Shown: positions 8,874 to 17,948 of the stretch, one piece after another
Position numbering within the stretch: position 1 is the stretch's first letter
Layout of the letters: every line of letters starts with the position of its first letter
Assembly (NCBI RefSeq): GCF_024509525.1
Contig: NZ_JAMWEM010000006.1
Location: 91,132 to 155,131, forward strand
DNA from: Streptococcus suis
Lineage (GTDB): Bacteria > Bacillota > Bacilli > Lactobacillales > Streptococcaceae
Length of the DNA stretch: 64,000 nt
Direction of reading: 5' to 3'
Program-made: the position numbers and the translations under genes
Notes under the pieces: model-generated
The model's database searches: none
Told to the model about the DNA's origin: nothing
The model's input: only the letters and a program-made list of their open reading frames with translations

Positions 8874-9404
8874 TTATTTCGCCATTTCACTCAATCGTGA
8901 AATAACACCTAGTTTTCTCATCGTTGCTGTAATGTCCAGCTGTTTTTCTAAATAATTGGTATTTAGCTTTTTCTTTCGAGCATCTCTCGGAAGATACATG
9001 TATAGACATTGACTTCCCAGACGTAACTCCTCATCGCCAAAGTCTTGGTGCAATAATTTGTTTAATTTTTCACCATTTATCTCATCATTGGTAAAGACCA
9101 AATGAACACGAGAAGGATCATAGCCCTCACCAAAAGGATTTTCAGCAACTGCTTGTGCCAACTCCATCTGATATTTGACAATGATTGCTAACTCTGCACC
9201 TATTTTTTCTTTAATGGTTTGATGGATAAGCCGACTGAGTTGTTTATCTGATAAATCAGTTTCACAAACAACATTTCCACTTTGAATATAGGTTTGAACA
9301 GAAGTTAAACCAACTTCCGTCAAAATTTCCGCCAGATAGGACATCTTAGGAATTTTATTTTTGCCAACAGGGGTAACACCGCGTAAAAGAGCAACTTTTT
9401 TCAC
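8874..9404 (-). CDS. DUF1697 family protein
   Basis: The 176-residue protein shows the DUF1697 signature: [15 protein letters not shown] near the N-terminus, TYIQSGNVV around residues 38-46, and a C-terminal [11 protein letters not shown] stretch. The family is widespread and has no established function. The gene is visibly more A+T-rich than ksgA and belongs to a minus-strand accessory cluster between rnmV and ksgA. Confidence 0.8.
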   Translation of the reverse strand: MKKVALLRGVTPVGKNKIPKMSYLAEILTEVGLTSVQTYIQSGNVVCETDLSDKQLSRLIHQTIKEKIGAELAIIVKYQMELAQAVAENPFGEGYDPSRVHLVFTNDEINGEKLNKLLHQDFGDEELRLGSQCLYMYLPRDARKKKLNTNYLEKQLDITATMRKLGVISRLSEMAK

Positions 9405-9413
9405 TATAGATAC

Positions 9414-10031
9414 CTACTCTGATAACGAAGACATCAGTCTAGCATAGGCTGAAACATCCCCTGTAGAGAAATAATCATACCAAGCTTCAAGTGTTTCACT
9501 AGAATACAAATTTAATTTCTCAACAATAAGTTTTGCCCAAAGCATAGAGCCGGCAGAACTTGCTGTGATAAGATTTCCATCACCAACAGCCACATCATCT
9601 CTATAATACTTTTGACCAGTATAATTAGAAGTCATTTCTGGATAAAAAGGAGCATTACTCGTATGAAAGCGTTCATTTAACTCACCGCGATCTGCCAGCC
9701 CCAATGTCGCCCCACAAATTGCTGCAACAAGTGTATCTCGTTCCAATAGGGAAGTTGCAATATTTAAAATTTCCGCATTCTCTCCTCCAAGCCAAGTATC
9801 GCCACCAACTAAGATCAGAGCTCCTACATTTTCTAAATCCATGTCATCTAGCATTATATCCGGTACAATTTTTATACCTGATGCGGTTACAACAGGACTT
9901 AAAGTTTTACCTACTGTCTGAAATAAAACTTTCTTCTCAGGTAAAAGAGCTTGTAAAGTCAATGCTTGCATCAAATAACCATGTTCCCAATCCGCCATTG
10001 TATCTTGAATATACATGTATATCTTTTTCAT
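9414..10031 (-). CDS. DJ-1/PfpI family protein (type 1 glutamine amidotransferase-like)
   Basis: A 205-residue single-domain protein with the DJ-1/PfpI fold. ALILVGGDTW carries the conserved GG and acidic residue, and the nucleophile elbow AAICGATLGLA holds the candidate catalytic Cys near residue 104. Relatives include glyoxalase/deglycase-like, chaperone and peptidase-annotated proteins, so the activity cannot be assigned. It lies nine nt upstream of the DUF1697 gene and 15 nt downstream of the toxin gene, so all may be cotranscribed from the toxin-antitoxin promoter. Confidence 0.82.
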   Translation of the reverse strand: MKKIYMYIQDTMADWEHGYLMQALTLQALLPEKKVLFQTVGKTLSPVVTASGIKIVPDIMLDDMDLENVGALILVGGDTWLGGENAEILNIATSLLERDTLVAAICGATLGLADRGELNERFHTSNAPFYPEMTSNYTGQKYYRDDVAVGDGNLITASSAGSMLWAKLIVEKLNLYSSETLEAWYDYFSTGDVSAYARLMSSLSE

Positions 10032-10046
10032 AATTCATACTCCCCC

Positions 10047-10376
10047 TCACTTCAACAACTTCACATAATCACTCTTGGTCGCAAAGAGATGACCAACTCG
10101 CACTTCTTTTTCGACCACACGATAGAGTGCAATGTAGTCTTTTCCAATAACGTAACCTCGGGTCAGATGTGGCGGGTCTATCTGCTTACCAAAACGGTTA
10201 TCGGCGTTAAAGCCACGTTCCGGAAAAATTTGCAAACTCTCCAATGCTTCGACAATCATCCCAATTCGTCTTTTGGCAATTTCTTCTGAGAACTGTTCCG
10301 AAAAATAGGCGTAAATATCTGCCAATTCCTTCTCCACTGCTGGAGCAAGTATCACTGAATATGACTCAAATTCCAT
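10047..10376 (-). CDS. RelE/ParE-family toxin
   Basis: The 109-residue protein has the RelE/ParE layout: an N-terminal strand SVILAPAVEKEL, two helices (DIYAYFSEQFSEEIAKRRIGMIVEALESL) and a C-terminal sheet with YIALYRVVEKEVRVGHLFATKSDY. RelE-type members cut mRNA on the ribosome and ParE-type members block gyrase; the sequence alone does not separate them reliably. The start overlaps the antitoxin gene by 11 nt, the normal antitoxin-first order, so translation is coupled. Confidence 0.85.
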   Translation of the reverse strand: MEFESYSVILAPAVEKELADIYAYFSEQFSEEIAKRRIGMIVEALESLQIFPERGFNADNRFGKQIDPPHLTRGYVIGKDYIALYRVVEKEVRVGHLFATKSDYVKLLK

Positions 10377-10653
10377 ACTTCTCTTTGACGCTTTCTAGGC
10401 TGATCCCTTGACCTGCCTCAATCGCCTGTTGGTTTTCCTGGATTTCCTTTTGAAGTTGTAAAAACAACTCTTCTCTTTCCAACTCTTCTTCTGTCAGAAT
10501 GGGCAACTCATTTTTTACAGCGATGTTTTGTAAAAAGAGGTTAAAACCAGCAGTCAAATCCAGCTGGTTCATAGCAAATACTTCCTTGGCTTTTTCTAAA
10601 AGTCTGGAATCAGTTTTAAAATTTACTTGGGCATTCTTCTTTATAGTTATCAA
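10366..10653 (-). CDS. RelB/DinJ-family antitoxin
   Basis: This 95-residue protein has an N-terminal ribbon-helix-helix-like DNA-binding segment (VNFKTDSRLLEKAKEVF...LDLTAGFNLFLQNIAV) and a charged, Glu/Gln-rich C-terminus that would wrap the toxin. The start is TTG, fixed by a near-perfect AGGAGGTG seven nt upstream. A good promoter lies just ahead. The complex probably represses its own promoter, as is usual for the family. Confidence 0.85.
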   Translation of the reverse strand: MITIKKNAQVNFKTDSRLLEKAKEVFAMNQLDLTAGFNLFLQNIAVKNELPILTEEELEREELFLQLQKEIQENQQAIEAGQGISLESVKEKYGI

Positions 10654-10678
10654 TCTAGTCCACCTCCTAGTTGTCTAT

Positions 10679-10707
10679 ATTGTAACACGAATAGATATCA
10701 GTAGCAA
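10679..10707 (-). promoter_or_regulatory. Promoter of the toxin-antitoxin operon
   Basis: On the minus strand TTGCTA (10702-10707), 17 bp and TACAAT (10679-10684) precede the antitoxin start by about 25 nt. The position fits autoregulation, although no strong dyad was seen. Confidence 0.65.
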
Positions 10708-10750
10708 TCTTCAAAAAAGCAGAAATAGTAACATTTCCGCTCTAGATTGT

Positions 10751-11119
10751 CTATCTCCCCAAATCATCAAAATAATAGAGATTCAAAAATTCTTCCTCAG
10801 TAACAGGACGTTCAAAATTGTAAAACCAGCGATAGACTTCCACGGCTGGTCCATCAAACTCTACCCTGTCGTCCATTTCTTGCACACCAGCAATATGAAA
10901 CAAACGGCTCTGCTTCCAAATACCATCCGCATTGACATAGCCGTCTTCAACTAAACCACGCAAATAGTCTGCTAGTTTGTTCTTATCAACCTGCTCATCC
11001 TCCCAAACAAGGACATCAGCCAGCAGCAAGTAGGTCACTTCTTCATAAGATGAATAATTTTCATAAGAAGGTTCAAACTCGTTTTTTACCAAGCACTTAA
11101 CAGCATAGACCCTATCCAT
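10751..11119 (-). CDS. Hypothetical protein (122 aa)
   Basis: I do not recognise this soluble, acidic and aromatic-rich protein. Features are an EVTYLLLADVLVW hydrophobic core segment, KLADYLRGLVEDGYV, and a C-terminus VTEEEFLNLYYFDDLG. The frame opens at 11164, but GGAGAG five nt before the ATG at 11119 supports the shorter form, which overlaps the rnmV 3' end by eight nt. It is probably cotranscribed with rnmV and may be a lineage-specific addition. Confidence 0.6.
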   Translation of the reverse strand: MDRVYAVKCLVKNEFEPSYENYSSYEEVTYLLLADVLVWEDEQVDKNKLADYLRGLVEDGYVNADGIWKQSRLFHIAGVQEMDDRVEFDGPAVEVYRWFYNFERPVTEEEFLNLYYFDDLGR

Positions 11120-11681
11120 GATAGCTCTCCATACACTCCTCAACCTCTGCCAAGCTAACTCCAAACAGCTCCAGTCGTTTCAGCAACTGCTTACCGTTGC
11201 AGTAGCCGATGCGGAGCTTTTCTCCCAGATACTCCCTCCGCTTGCGACTGTCGCCACCCATCAGCAATCCTAGGCGCATCAGGTCTGACTTGGTGATGTC
11301 AAAGTTATGTTCATCATCGTAGTAACCACGCACGCACGCCAGGGCCTTTTCCAAGTCTTCAAAGCTGGCGTGCTCAATGCCCAAGGACCGCCCTTTTGTC
11401 TTGGACTTAGGTGTAGCCTCGTCCCGCTGTAAAAAAGCGTGTTTGACCGTGGGAATGGCCTGCATAATGATCTTTCGAATCCGCTCCCCATTGTAGTCTG
11501 GGTCAGTAAAGACAATGACGCCACGCAGATCATGGAGTTTCTCGATGCGTTCCAAGTCATCGTCTGATATGGCAGAGCCTCTGGTTTCGTAGGTATCCAC
11601 CTCGTAAAACCGCTTCAAGTTCGCCGTATCGTCCTTGCCCTCGACAACGAGGACTTCTTGTATCTTAATTTTCTGAGTCAA
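11112..11681 (-). CDS. rnmV: Ribonuclease M5
   Basis: RNase M5 makes the final cuts in 5S rRNA maturation. It has an N-terminal Toprim domain: the acidic EVLVVEGKDDT gives the catalytic Glu, and VIVFTDPDYNGERIR gives the DxD metal site. A C-terminal RNA/protein-binding part contains SKTKGRSLGIEHASFEDL. Start choice is uncertain: TTG at 11681 gives the usual TQKIKIQEV start with AAGGAG 11 nt upstream, while an ATG at 11702 would add seven residues. Both overlap the tatD end, so the genes are coupled. Confidence 0.9.
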   Translation of the reverse strand: MTQKIKIQEVLVVEGKDDTANLKRFYEVDTYETRGSAISDDDLERIEKLHDLRGVIVFTDPDYNGERIRKIIMQAIPTVKHAFLQRDEATPKSKTKGRSLGIEHASFEDLEKALACVRGYYDDEHNFDITKSDLMRLGLLMGGDSRKRREYLGEKLRIGYCNGKQLLKRLELFGVSLAEVEECMESYHG

Positions 11682-12450
11682 TTCTGAACAAGCTCCTTGC
11701 ATTCTCGTAGGTCGCTTTCGCCACTTCTTCGACCGACTGGTTGCGAAGCTGGGCCAGCATTTCCACTACATATCTGGTGTAGCCGGTGCGATTTTCCCGA
11801 CCACGCTTGGGAACAGGCGCTAAGTAGGGTGCGTCCGTCTCGACCAAGATTTTTTCTAGGGGCAATGCCTGAGCCGCTTCCTGAAGTTCGACAGCTTTCT
11901 TGAAGGTCACCACGCCTGAAAATGAAATCATCATCCCAAGCTCGATGAAGCGCTCTGCCATTTCCAAAGACCCTGAATAAGAGTGCATAATCCCACCACG
12001 AGGCCCTACACCAACCTCTTTAATGATAGCGTAAGTATCCTCAAGGGCATCGCGAGTATGAACCACAAAGGGTAAATCCAGCTCTTTTGCCAGAGCCATT
12101 TGCCGCTTGAAAACACGAGCCTGGGTTTCCTTATCCGCCGTCATCCAGTAGTAGTCCAGCCCAATTTCCCCCAGGGCAATGACCTTGGGATGTTTGAGCG
12201 CCTCAAGCAAGTAGCTTTCTACTTCCTCGTCATAGGTGCCAGCCTCTGTCGGATGCCAGCCCAATGTCAGATAGATTTCAGGATGCTGATCAGCAAGCTC
12301 CATAGCCTTGTCAATGGTTGCTCGGTCAAAACCGACCACATTGTGGAGAGTAACCCCCATTTCCTTAGCAAAGTCTAATTCTTCTTGGACCCGACCATCA
12401 AACTGCTCAACGTTGAGGTGGGTATGAGTATCAAAAATTTGTATCATCAT
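11665..12450 (-). CDS. tatD: TatD-family metal-dependent hydrolase (DNase)
   Basis: This TIM-barrel amidohydrolase-type protein belongs to the TatD/YcfH family, whose members show 3'-5' exonuclease or DNase activity. Metal ligands appear in FDTHTHLN near residues 6-13, ALGEIGLDYYW, VVHTRDA and the final VETDAPYLAP. Length, 261 residues, is typical. A second ATG one codon in could also be the start. It heads the tatD-rnmV pair, whose usual continuation into ksgA is interrupted here. Confidence 0.9.
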   Translation of the reverse strand: MMIQIFDTHTHLNVEQFDGRVQEELDFAKEMGVTLHNVVGFDRATIDKAMELADQHPEIYLTLGWHPTEAGTYDEEVESYLLEALKHPKVIALGEIGLDYYWMTADKETQARVFKRQMALAKELDLPFVVHTRDALEDTYAIIKEVGVGPRGGIMHSYSGSLEMAERFIELGMMISFSGVVTFKKAVELQEAAQALPLEKILVETDAPYLAPVPKRGRENRTGYTRYVVEMLAQLRNQSVEEVAKATYENARSLFRIDSEN

Positions 12451-12505
12451 GCTTCTCTTTCTTTTCTTTCATTATACCATAATCCTCTGGGAAAAATGAC
12501 CAATG

Positions 12506-12541
12506 AAAAAGCCAGCAGACTCGAGTTTCTGCTGACTTTTC
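12506..12541 (-). terminator. Terminator of rpmH
   Basis: Read on the minus strand, AGTCAGCAGA and TCTGCTGGCT form a 10-bp stem with one G-T pair, followed by TTTTTC. It lies ten bases after the rpmH stop. Confidence 0.8.
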
Positions 12542-12549
12542 TGTTCATC

Positions 12550-12687
12550 TTATGCCACTGCAAGCACTTTGCGTCCTTTACGACGACGAGCTGCTAATAC
12601 GCGACGGCCGTTTTTAGTTGACATACGGTTACGGAATCCGTGTTTACGAGCACGACGGATTTTACTTGGTTGAAAAGTACGTTTCAC
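12550..12687 (-). CDS. rpmH: 50S ribosomal protein L34
   Basis: A short gene of 45 codons. The translation begins [18 protein letters not shown] and continues with the conserved [20 protein letters not shown] core, which is unmistakable L34. The start is GTG, supported by GGAGG eight nt upstream. It has its own near-consensus promoter rather than being fused to rnpA as in many Firmicutes; here rnpA-yidC-jag lie just upstream in the same direction. Confidence 0.96.
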   Translation of the reverse strand: MKRTFQPSKIRRARKHGFRNRMSTKNGRRVLAARRRKGRKVLAVA

Positions 12688-12761
12688 GATGAATACCTCC
12701 TCTTAGATTCTTGTATTCGTTTAGCCGGCTAGTTTTGATCAGTTACTAAACATACCAAACT

Positions 12762-12790
12762 ATTTTATCTGAATTTGATAGCTTTGTCAA
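12762..12790 (-). promoter_or_regulatory. rpmH promoter
   Basis: A perfect TTGACA (12785-12790), 17-bp spacer and TAAAAT (12762-12767) on the minus strand give a strong promoter with a roughly 65-nt leader. Confidence 0.8.
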
Positions 12791-12833
12791 GTTCACTAAG
12801 CTATTTATTTCCAAAGAAAACTCTTTCACAAAC

Positions 12834-12860
12834 AAAAAAGAGGCAAATACCCCTTTTTTA
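12834..12860 (-). terminator. Terminator overlapping the jag stop codon
   Basis: On the minus strand AAAAAAGGGG and CCTCTTTTTT pair with one mismatch around a six-base loop. The hairpin begins at the jag stop codon and ends in a T run. Confidence 0.6.
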
Positions 12861-13817
12861 GTCATGTTGGCTATCAATGTCAACTACCACATAACGATTT
12901 GGCTCACTACCTTCTGAGTAGCTTGTCAAACCGTCCATTTTGGAAATGATGCGGTGGATAATCTTGCGTTCGCTACTAGACATTGGATCTGTATGGTAAG
13001 CTTCTTGCTCTGCCAATACACGCTCTGCTAGTTTTTGTGCATAGCCTTGAAGAACTTCTGCTCGGTGCTCTACATAGTCGTTGACATTGATGGTGATATA
13101 GAAATTACGCTCATAGCGATTGTAAAGATAGTTTTGTGCTAGGAGCTGCAAGGATTTCAAGACTTTTCCATGGTAACCAATGACGCGTCCTGGTTCATTG
13201 GTATCCACTTGGAGATTGATTGTTCGACGACTGTGACTGCTTTCAATACTTGCTTCTACATCCATATCATCTAATATTGTTTGAACGTAGTTAGAAACTT
13301 CCTGAACTACTTGCTCAATCTCATAAGATTGTTCCACTTTGATATTTAAGTCCGAAAATTCAACTTGACTTTCAACAGGTTCAGAATCCAATTCTTGTAT
13401 CATCTCATCTTTAATAATCTCGATACGGCCGGTTTCTTCTAGAATCGTCTTAGCTTCCTTATCGTTCTTCAAAATCTGAGCCTTGATTCGTTCATCTAAG
13501 ACTTCTCCTGATTTTTCGTACTCTTTTACTGCGGCCACAACCTTCCCTAGGTCTATGGTTGCCTCAGATACAGATTTGACAGGTTCATTCAATTCATTTA
13601 TCTCAGTTGGAACGCCACGAACTGCCTTCTGATTTGCTTTTACCACCGTCGCTTCATTGATGACTTCAATATCAACCTTGGCTGGCCTTTTTCCAAATCC
13701 AAGGAAACCTTTTTTCTCACGCGCCAACACGGTAATGTGAGCCTTTTTACGGGGAATATTTAATTCTGCTAAACCATTTTGAATAGCTTCTTCAACAGTT
13801 GCTCCTGTAAATTTCAT
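12858..13817 (-). CDS. jag: RNA-binding protein KhpB/Jag (EloR)
   Basis: The 319-residue protein has the Jag N-terminal domain (FTGATVEEAIQNGLAEL, residues 3-50, with KKGFLGFGKRPAKVD), a variable acidic linker, a KH domain with GRVIGYHGKVLKSLQLL, and a C-terminal R3H domain containing ERKIIHRII. With KhpA it binds many transcripts in Streptococcus pneumoniae and affects cell elongation. The long Glu-rich linker (about 70-170) is normal for streptococcal versions. It follows yidC by about 18 nt in the rnpA-yidC-jag cluster. Confidence 0.93.
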   Translation of the reverse strand: MKFTGATVEEAIQNGLAELNIPRKKAHITVLAREKKGFLGFGKRPAKVDIEVINEATVVKANQKAVRGVPTEINELNEPVKSVSEATIDLGKVVAAVKEYEKSGEVLDERIKAQILKNDKEAKTILEETGRIEIIKDEMIQELDSEPVESQVEFSDLNIKVEQSYEIEQVVQEVSNYVQTILDDMDVEASIESSHSRRTINLQVDTNEPGRVIGYHGKVLKSLQLLAQNYLYNRYERNFYITINVNDYVEHRAEVLQGYAQKLAERVLAEQEAYHTDPMSSSERKIIHRIISKMDGLTSYSEGSEPNRYVVVDIDSQHD

Positions 13818-13835
13818 CTTTTCTCTCCTAAATTC

Positions 13836-14651
13836 CTATTTCTTTTTGCGGGCCTTTTTCTGTGCCTTTTTGATTTTAGCTCGGCGTTCTTTTTCAGCAT
13901 CCAATTTTGCTTGACGCTCTGCTATAATTTTAAACGGATTATTCAACAACAAGGTTTGCACAACCTGATAAGCATTTGATACCGTCCAATAAAGTGCCAC
14001 CCCGCTTGCAGCTGTGACTGCAAAACTAAAAATCACTAGAGGGATGATAGCATTGGTCATAATGGTCATAGCAATATTCCGCTCTGGCGCCGCCTTATTG
14101 GCTAGCCAACTGCTCAGAAATGTAAATACTGCGGCCAAGATTGGCAAAATAAAATAAGGATCAGCTTCTCCGAGATTCAACCAAAGGAAATGTCCAACCT
14201 TTAGGGCTTCAACTCTGGTCAAAGCTTGAAACAAGGCCAACAAAATCGGCATCTGAACGAAAAGTGGCCACATGGAAGAAGTCATGCTGACGCCATTTTC
14301 TTTATATAGTTTTTGCGTTGCCTCATAGAGATTTTGGCGACTTTCCATATCCGTACCAGTATATTGCTCTTGTAATTGCTTGAGTTGAGGCTGCAACTCT
14401 TGCATCTTACGACTGGACTTCATCTGGATTTGATACAAAGGTAAAAGAATAGTCCGTATCAAAAGAGTGAATAGAATAATTCCAACCCCTATCTGGCCAT
14501 TAATAGATAGGAACTGAATTGTACTGGCAAACCAGTAAATTAACTGGTCCCAGGCTCCTGTTGACTGACTAGTCACCTCTCCTGTCCCACAGGCAGCAAG
14601 AACAAACAAGCTTATTAGCAGGAGACTAGTCCACTTAATTTTCTTTTTCAA
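13836..14651 (-). CDS. yidC: Membrane protein insertase YidC (lipoprotein form)
   Basis: YidC inserts and folds membrane proteins. The N-terminus is a lipoprotein signal: lysines, a hydrophobic stretch and the lipobox LAAC with Cys at about residue 21. The conserved core (residues about 55-250) has five further membrane segments, a cytoplasmic hairpin rich in Lys/Gln ([20 protein letters not shown]), and a very basic C-terminal tail. TTG at 14651 is chosen over GTG at 14660 because AGGAAGG lies eight nt upstream. It overlaps the rnpA 3' end by 17 nt. Confidence 0.93.
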   Translation of the reverse strand: MKKKIKWTSLLLISLFVLAACGTGEVTSQSTGAWDQLIYWFASTIQFLSINGQIGVGIILFTLLIRTILLPLYQIQMKSSRKMQELQPQLKQLQEQYTGTDMESRQNLYEATQKLYKENGVSMTSSMWPLFVQMPILLALFQALTRVEALKVGHFLWLNLGEADPYFILPILAAVFTFLSSWLANKAAPERNIAMTIMTNAIIPLVIFSFAVTAASGVALYWTVSNAYQVVQTLLLNNPFKIIAERQAKLDAEKERRAKIKKAQKKARKKK

Positions 14652-14994
14652 GAGAAACACCTTCCTGGAATATTTTTGCCAACTTTAGAACATGGAGGAG
14701 ATTTTGTTTCAGCTCTTGGTAGGTTAAATCTTCCACTCCTTTACGGGCGATTACAACAAAGTCATCGGTTACAAGCTGAGACCTCAATTCAATCAAGACA
14801 TGACGAATTCTACGCTTAATCTTATTCCGTACAACTGCATTCCCCAATTTTTTACTAACAGACAACCCTACTCGGAAATGATTTTGTTTCTTATGCATGT
14901 GGTAGATGACAAATCGACGATTAGCCACATTCTCTCCCTTAGTAAAAATTGCATTGAAATCTTGCTCACGTTTGACGCGATAACTTTTCTTCAA
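14635..14994 (-). CDS. rnpA: Ribonuclease P protein component
   Basis: RnpA is the protein cofactor of RNase P, needed for tRNA 5' maturation. The 119-residue protein contains the conserved basic motif [19 protein letters not shown] around residues 49-67, preceded by the FVIYHM and VGLSVSKK strands. The start is TTG with GGAGAGG close upstream. A minus-strand TATAAT lies at 15025-15030. It heads rnpA-yidC-jag. Confidence 0.94.
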   Translation of the reverse strand: MKKSYRVKREQDFNAIFTKGENVANRRFVIYHMHKKQNHFRVGLSVSKKLGNAVVRNKIKRRIRHVLIELRSQLVTDDFVVIARKGVEDLTYQELKQNLLHVLKLAKIFQEGVSLEKEN

Positions 14995-15064
14995 AATGCC
15001 TCTCCATCTTCCAAAATTACCTCTATTATACCATAAAATTCAAAAAAGCCAATAAACATACCGT

Positions 15065-16459
15065 TTAGAGGCCTTTTGAAGCGATTATTTGTGCTTTTGC
15101 TTGCTGAATTTGCTGGCGAATGGATTCAAATCCAGTTCCACCTAGCGAATTTCTGCGTGAAACGGCTGTTTCCGATTCTAGAGCTGTATAAATATCCGGT
15201 CCAATGACAGGCGACAACTCTTGATAACGTTCCAAAGGAACATCTTGTAGATAATATCCAGCCTTGCTGCATTCTAATACCAATTTACCTACAATCTCAT
15301 GCGCCTGGCGGAAGGGTAGCCCCTTGCTGGCCAAATAATCAGCCAACTCTGTAGCATTTGAAAAGTCCTTCTCTGTCGATTGAGCCATCCTTTCCTTATG
15401 GACTGTCATAGATTGCAACATCCCTGCCAAAATATCGATAGATACTAAAATCGTTTCCACACTATCAAACATGCCTTCCTTGTCCTCTTGCAAGTCCTTG
15501 TTATAGGTTAAAGGCAGGGATTTCATGACTGTCAGTAGGCCAACTAAGTTCCCATAAACTCTACCAGTTTTCCCCCGAATCAGCTCAGCCATATCTGGAT
15601 TTTTCTTCTGAGGCATGATGGAAGAACCTGTTGAAAAGGTATCAGATAAGGTGACAAATTGGTATTCATGTGAACACCAGTTGATGATTTCTTCACACAA
15701 ACGTGACATGTGCATCATGAGGATACTGGCATTTGACAGAAATTCCAAGATAAAATCACGGTCAGACACAGCATCAAGGGAATTACTATAGGGCTTAGCA
15801 AATCCCATCAAATCCGACGTCATCTGACGGTCAATCGGAAAGGTTGTCCCTGCCAAGGCCGCCGCACCAAGTGGGGATACATCTGTATGCTGCATGTTGA
15901 ATACAAAGCGCTCACTGTCGCGGCTGAACATGTTGTAATAGGCTAACAAGTGCTGAGCAAAACTAATGGGCTGGGCATGTTGCAAATGTGTATAGCCCGG
16001 CATGATGGTCTCCACATGCTCCTGTGCAAGGTCTACTAAAATCTGACGTAGGTTGGTCAATTTGTCTACAACTTGAAAGAGTGTATCCTTCAGATAGAGG
16101 TGCATATCGGTCGCTACTTGATCGTTACGAGAACGAGCTGTGTGGAGTTTACCTGCAACTGAGCCTATTTTCTCCGTCAATAGACTTTCAATATTCATGT
16201 GAATGTCTTCGTTACGAATATCAAAGACCAGCTTGCCAGCCTCATGCTCCTCTAGCAATTCTTCCAAACCAGCTTGAATGACCTGAGCTTCTTCTTGATT
16301 GATAATCCCTGTGGCTCCGAGCATCTTGACATGGGCTAAAGAACCTTGAATATCATACTTGGCCAGTTTTTGATCAAATCGGATGGAAGCTCCGAATTCT
16401 TCTACCCATTCCTCAAGACTGGCTTCAAAGCGACCGCCCCATAATTTCTTTGCTTCCAT
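15065..16459 (-). CDS. argH: Argininosuccinate lyase
   Basis: ArgH splits argininosuccinate into arginine and fumarate, the last step of arginine synthesis. The fumarase/aspartase-superfamily signature [12 protein letters not shown] near residues 280-291 carries the catalytic loop Ser. Other hallmarks are [18 protein letters not shown] and TPGYTHLQ-like [10 protein letters not shown]. Length of 464 is normal. It lies 13 nt downstream of argG as one operon. Confidence 0.97.
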   Translation of the reverse strand: MEAKKLWGGRFEASLEEWVEEFGASIRFDQKLAKYDIQGSLAHVKMLGATGIINQEEAQVIQAGLEELLEEHEAGKLVFDIRNEDIHMNIESLLTEKIGSVAGKLHTARSRNDQVATDMHLYLKDTLFQVVDKLTNLRQILVDLAQEHVETIMPGYTHLQHAQPISFAQHLLAYYNMFSRDSERFVFNMQHTDVSPLGAAALAGTTFPIDRQMTSDLMGFAKPYSNSLDAVSDRDFILEFLSNASILMMHMSRLCEEIINWCSHEYQFVTLSDTFSTGSSIMPQKKNPDMAELIRGKTGRVYGNLVGLLTVMKSLPLTYNKDLQEDKEGMFDSVETILVSIDILAGMLQSMTVHKERMAQSTEKDFSNATELADYLASKGLPFRQAHEIVGKLVLECSKAGYYLQDVPLERYQELSPVIGPDIYTALESETAVSRRNSLGGTGFESIRQQIQQAKAQIIASKGL

Positions 16460-16472
16460 ACACTCCTACTTT

Positions 16473-17666
16473 CTAGTCTTTCTTATGAATTTCTGCATTG
16501 ACCTTGGTTGGCAAGCCCCAAAGCTTGATGAAACCAACTGCTGCATCTTGGTCAAAGGTATCTGCACTGGTATAGGTTGCCAAATCTTCGTCATACAGCG
16601 AATTTGGAGATTTCCGAGCAACTACTTTAGCTGTTCCCTTATACAATTTCACTTTTGCTGTACCATTCACGACTGATTGAGTTGCTTGCAAATAAGCTTT
16701 CAAGGCCTGGGTTGCTGGATTGAACCACAAACCATTGTAAATCAAGTTAGAGAGTTCATTTGAAACAATCGGTTTGAAATGCGATACTTCGCGCACCAAG
16801 GTCAAATCTTCAATTTCCTTGTGAGCTGTCAAGAGGGTAATAGCTCCTGGACACTCGTAAATTTCCCGTGACTTGATCCCAACTAGACGATTTTCCACAT
16901 GGTCAATCCGGCCTACACCATGCTTACCAGCAATGACATTGAGTTTTTGGATGAGATTTGCCAGGCTGAGCTTTTCTCCATTTACAGCAACGGGTACGCC
17001 CGCCTGAAACTCAATATCGACATACTCAGGAGTATCTGGTGCATTTTCTGGTGCAGTTGTAATACCAAAAGCATCTTCTGGCGCTTCATTCCATGGATTT
17101 TCTAAAACTCCGCACTCATTGGCACGGCCCCAAAGATTTTGGTCAACGGAATAAGGGCTATCCAAATCTGCTGGGACTGGTACACCATTTTCCTTGGCGA
17201 AGATGATTTCTTCTTCACGCGCCCATTTCCATTCCCGAACAGGGGCTACAACTTTCAAAGTTGGGTCCAGGGCTGCAATGGCTACCTCAAACCGCACCTG
17301 GTCATTTCCCTTACCAGTACAACCGTGGGCGATAGTGGTTGCTCCTGTCTTATGGGCCATTTCCACCAACTTTTTGGAAATCAAGGGCCGACTGAGAGCT
17401 GATACCAGCGGATATTTTTGCTCATAATAGGCATGAGCTTGCAGGGCTGGTAGGACATATTCTTGAGCAAATTCTTCTTTCACATCCAACACATGGGACT
17501 CAATGGCACCAATGGACAGTGCTTTATCATGAATGAATTCAAGATCTTTCCCCTCACCTACATCCATACAAACCGCAATGACATCATAGTCTTTTTTCAA
17601 CCAAGCAATCGCAACTGAAGTGTCTAATCCACCTGAATAGGCTAAAATCAATTTTTCTTTTGTCAT
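16473..17666 (-). CDS. argG: Argininosuccinate synthase
   Basis: ArgG joins citrulline and aspartate using ATP. The N-terminal P-loop-like motif [12 protein letters not shown] (residues about 7-18) and the [13 protein letters not shown] and [10 protein letters not shown] stretches are diagnostic. The frame extends four codons upstream to 17678, but [13 protein letters not shown] at 17666 matches the family. The upstream region has a TATAAT promoter flanked by two arms of an inverted repeat, suggesting ArgR control. No carbamoyl-transferase or earlier arginine genes are in the window. Confidence 0.97.
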   Translation of the reverse strand: MTKEKLILAYSGGLDTSVAIAWLKKDYDVIAVCMDVGEGKDLEFIHDKALSIGAIESHVLDVKEEFAQEYVLPALQAHAYYEQKYPLVSALSRPLISKKLVEMAHKTGATTIAHGCTGKGNDQVRFEVAIAALDPTLKVVAPVREWKWAREEEIIFAKENGVPVPADLDSPYSVDQNLWGRANECGVLENPWNEAPEDAFGITTAPENAPDTPEYVDIEFQAGVPVAVNGEKLSLANLIQKLNVIAGKHGVGRIDHVENRLVGIKSREIYECPGAITLLTAHKEIEDLTLVREVSHFKPIVSNELSNLIYNGLWFNPATQALKAYLQATQSVVNGTAKVKLYKGTAKVVARKSPNSLYDEDLATYTSADTFDQDAAVGFIKLWGLPTKVNAEIHKKD

Positions 17667-17708
17667 AAGCAATCTCATTTCTTTTTATTTTTATAAAACT
17701 TAGTGACT

Positions 17709-17748
17709 ATTATAGTGTATATTTATACTTTTTGCAACATAAATATAC
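17709..17748 (-). promoter_or_regulatory. argGH promoter with ArgR-type operator arms
   Basis: On the minus strand TTGCAA (17732-17737), 17 bp and a perfect TATAAT (17709-17714) form the promoter. GTATATTTAT (17717-17726) in the spacer and its exact inverse ATAAATATAC (17739-17748) upstream of -35 form a 10-bp inverted repeat. Each arm resembles an ARG box half. The assignment to ArgR is inference from the target genes. Confidence 0.6.
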
Positions 17749-17837
17749 AAATTTTTGAAAATTTTTTGTATGGTTTCAATATTGATTTGAAAATAAGCAA
17801 ATGAAAGAGGCGACTGACGTCAGCTTTCTAGCTCAGT

Positions 17838-17861
17838 AATCCTCCAATCAATCCTCCAATC
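17838..17861. repeat. Tandem 12-bp repeat
   Basis: AATCCTCCAATC occurs twice in direct succession in the 280-bp interval between argG and the Nudix gene. No function is evident. Confidence 0.5.
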
Positions 17862-17890
17862 ATTCCAATACGCAAACACCCGTAAGATAC

Positions 17891-17919
17891 TTGTCTAACA
17901 CTTACAGGTGTGCTATAAT
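17891..17919 (+). promoter_or_regulatory. Promoter of the Nudix gene
   Basis: TTGTCT (17891-17896), a 17-bp spacer and TATAAT (17914-17919). An imperfect dyad, ACAC...GTGT, lies in the spacer. AAGGAG precedes the ATG. Confidence 0.75.
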
Positions 17920-17948
17920 GAATAACCAATCTAGCAAAGGAGCAAAAT

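Noticed and set aside
17904..17913. TACAGGTGTG in the Nudix promoter, close to the CopY box TACANNTGTA
   Set aside because: One mismatch in a short motif, only a single box, and no copper gene nearby; chance is the simpler explanation.
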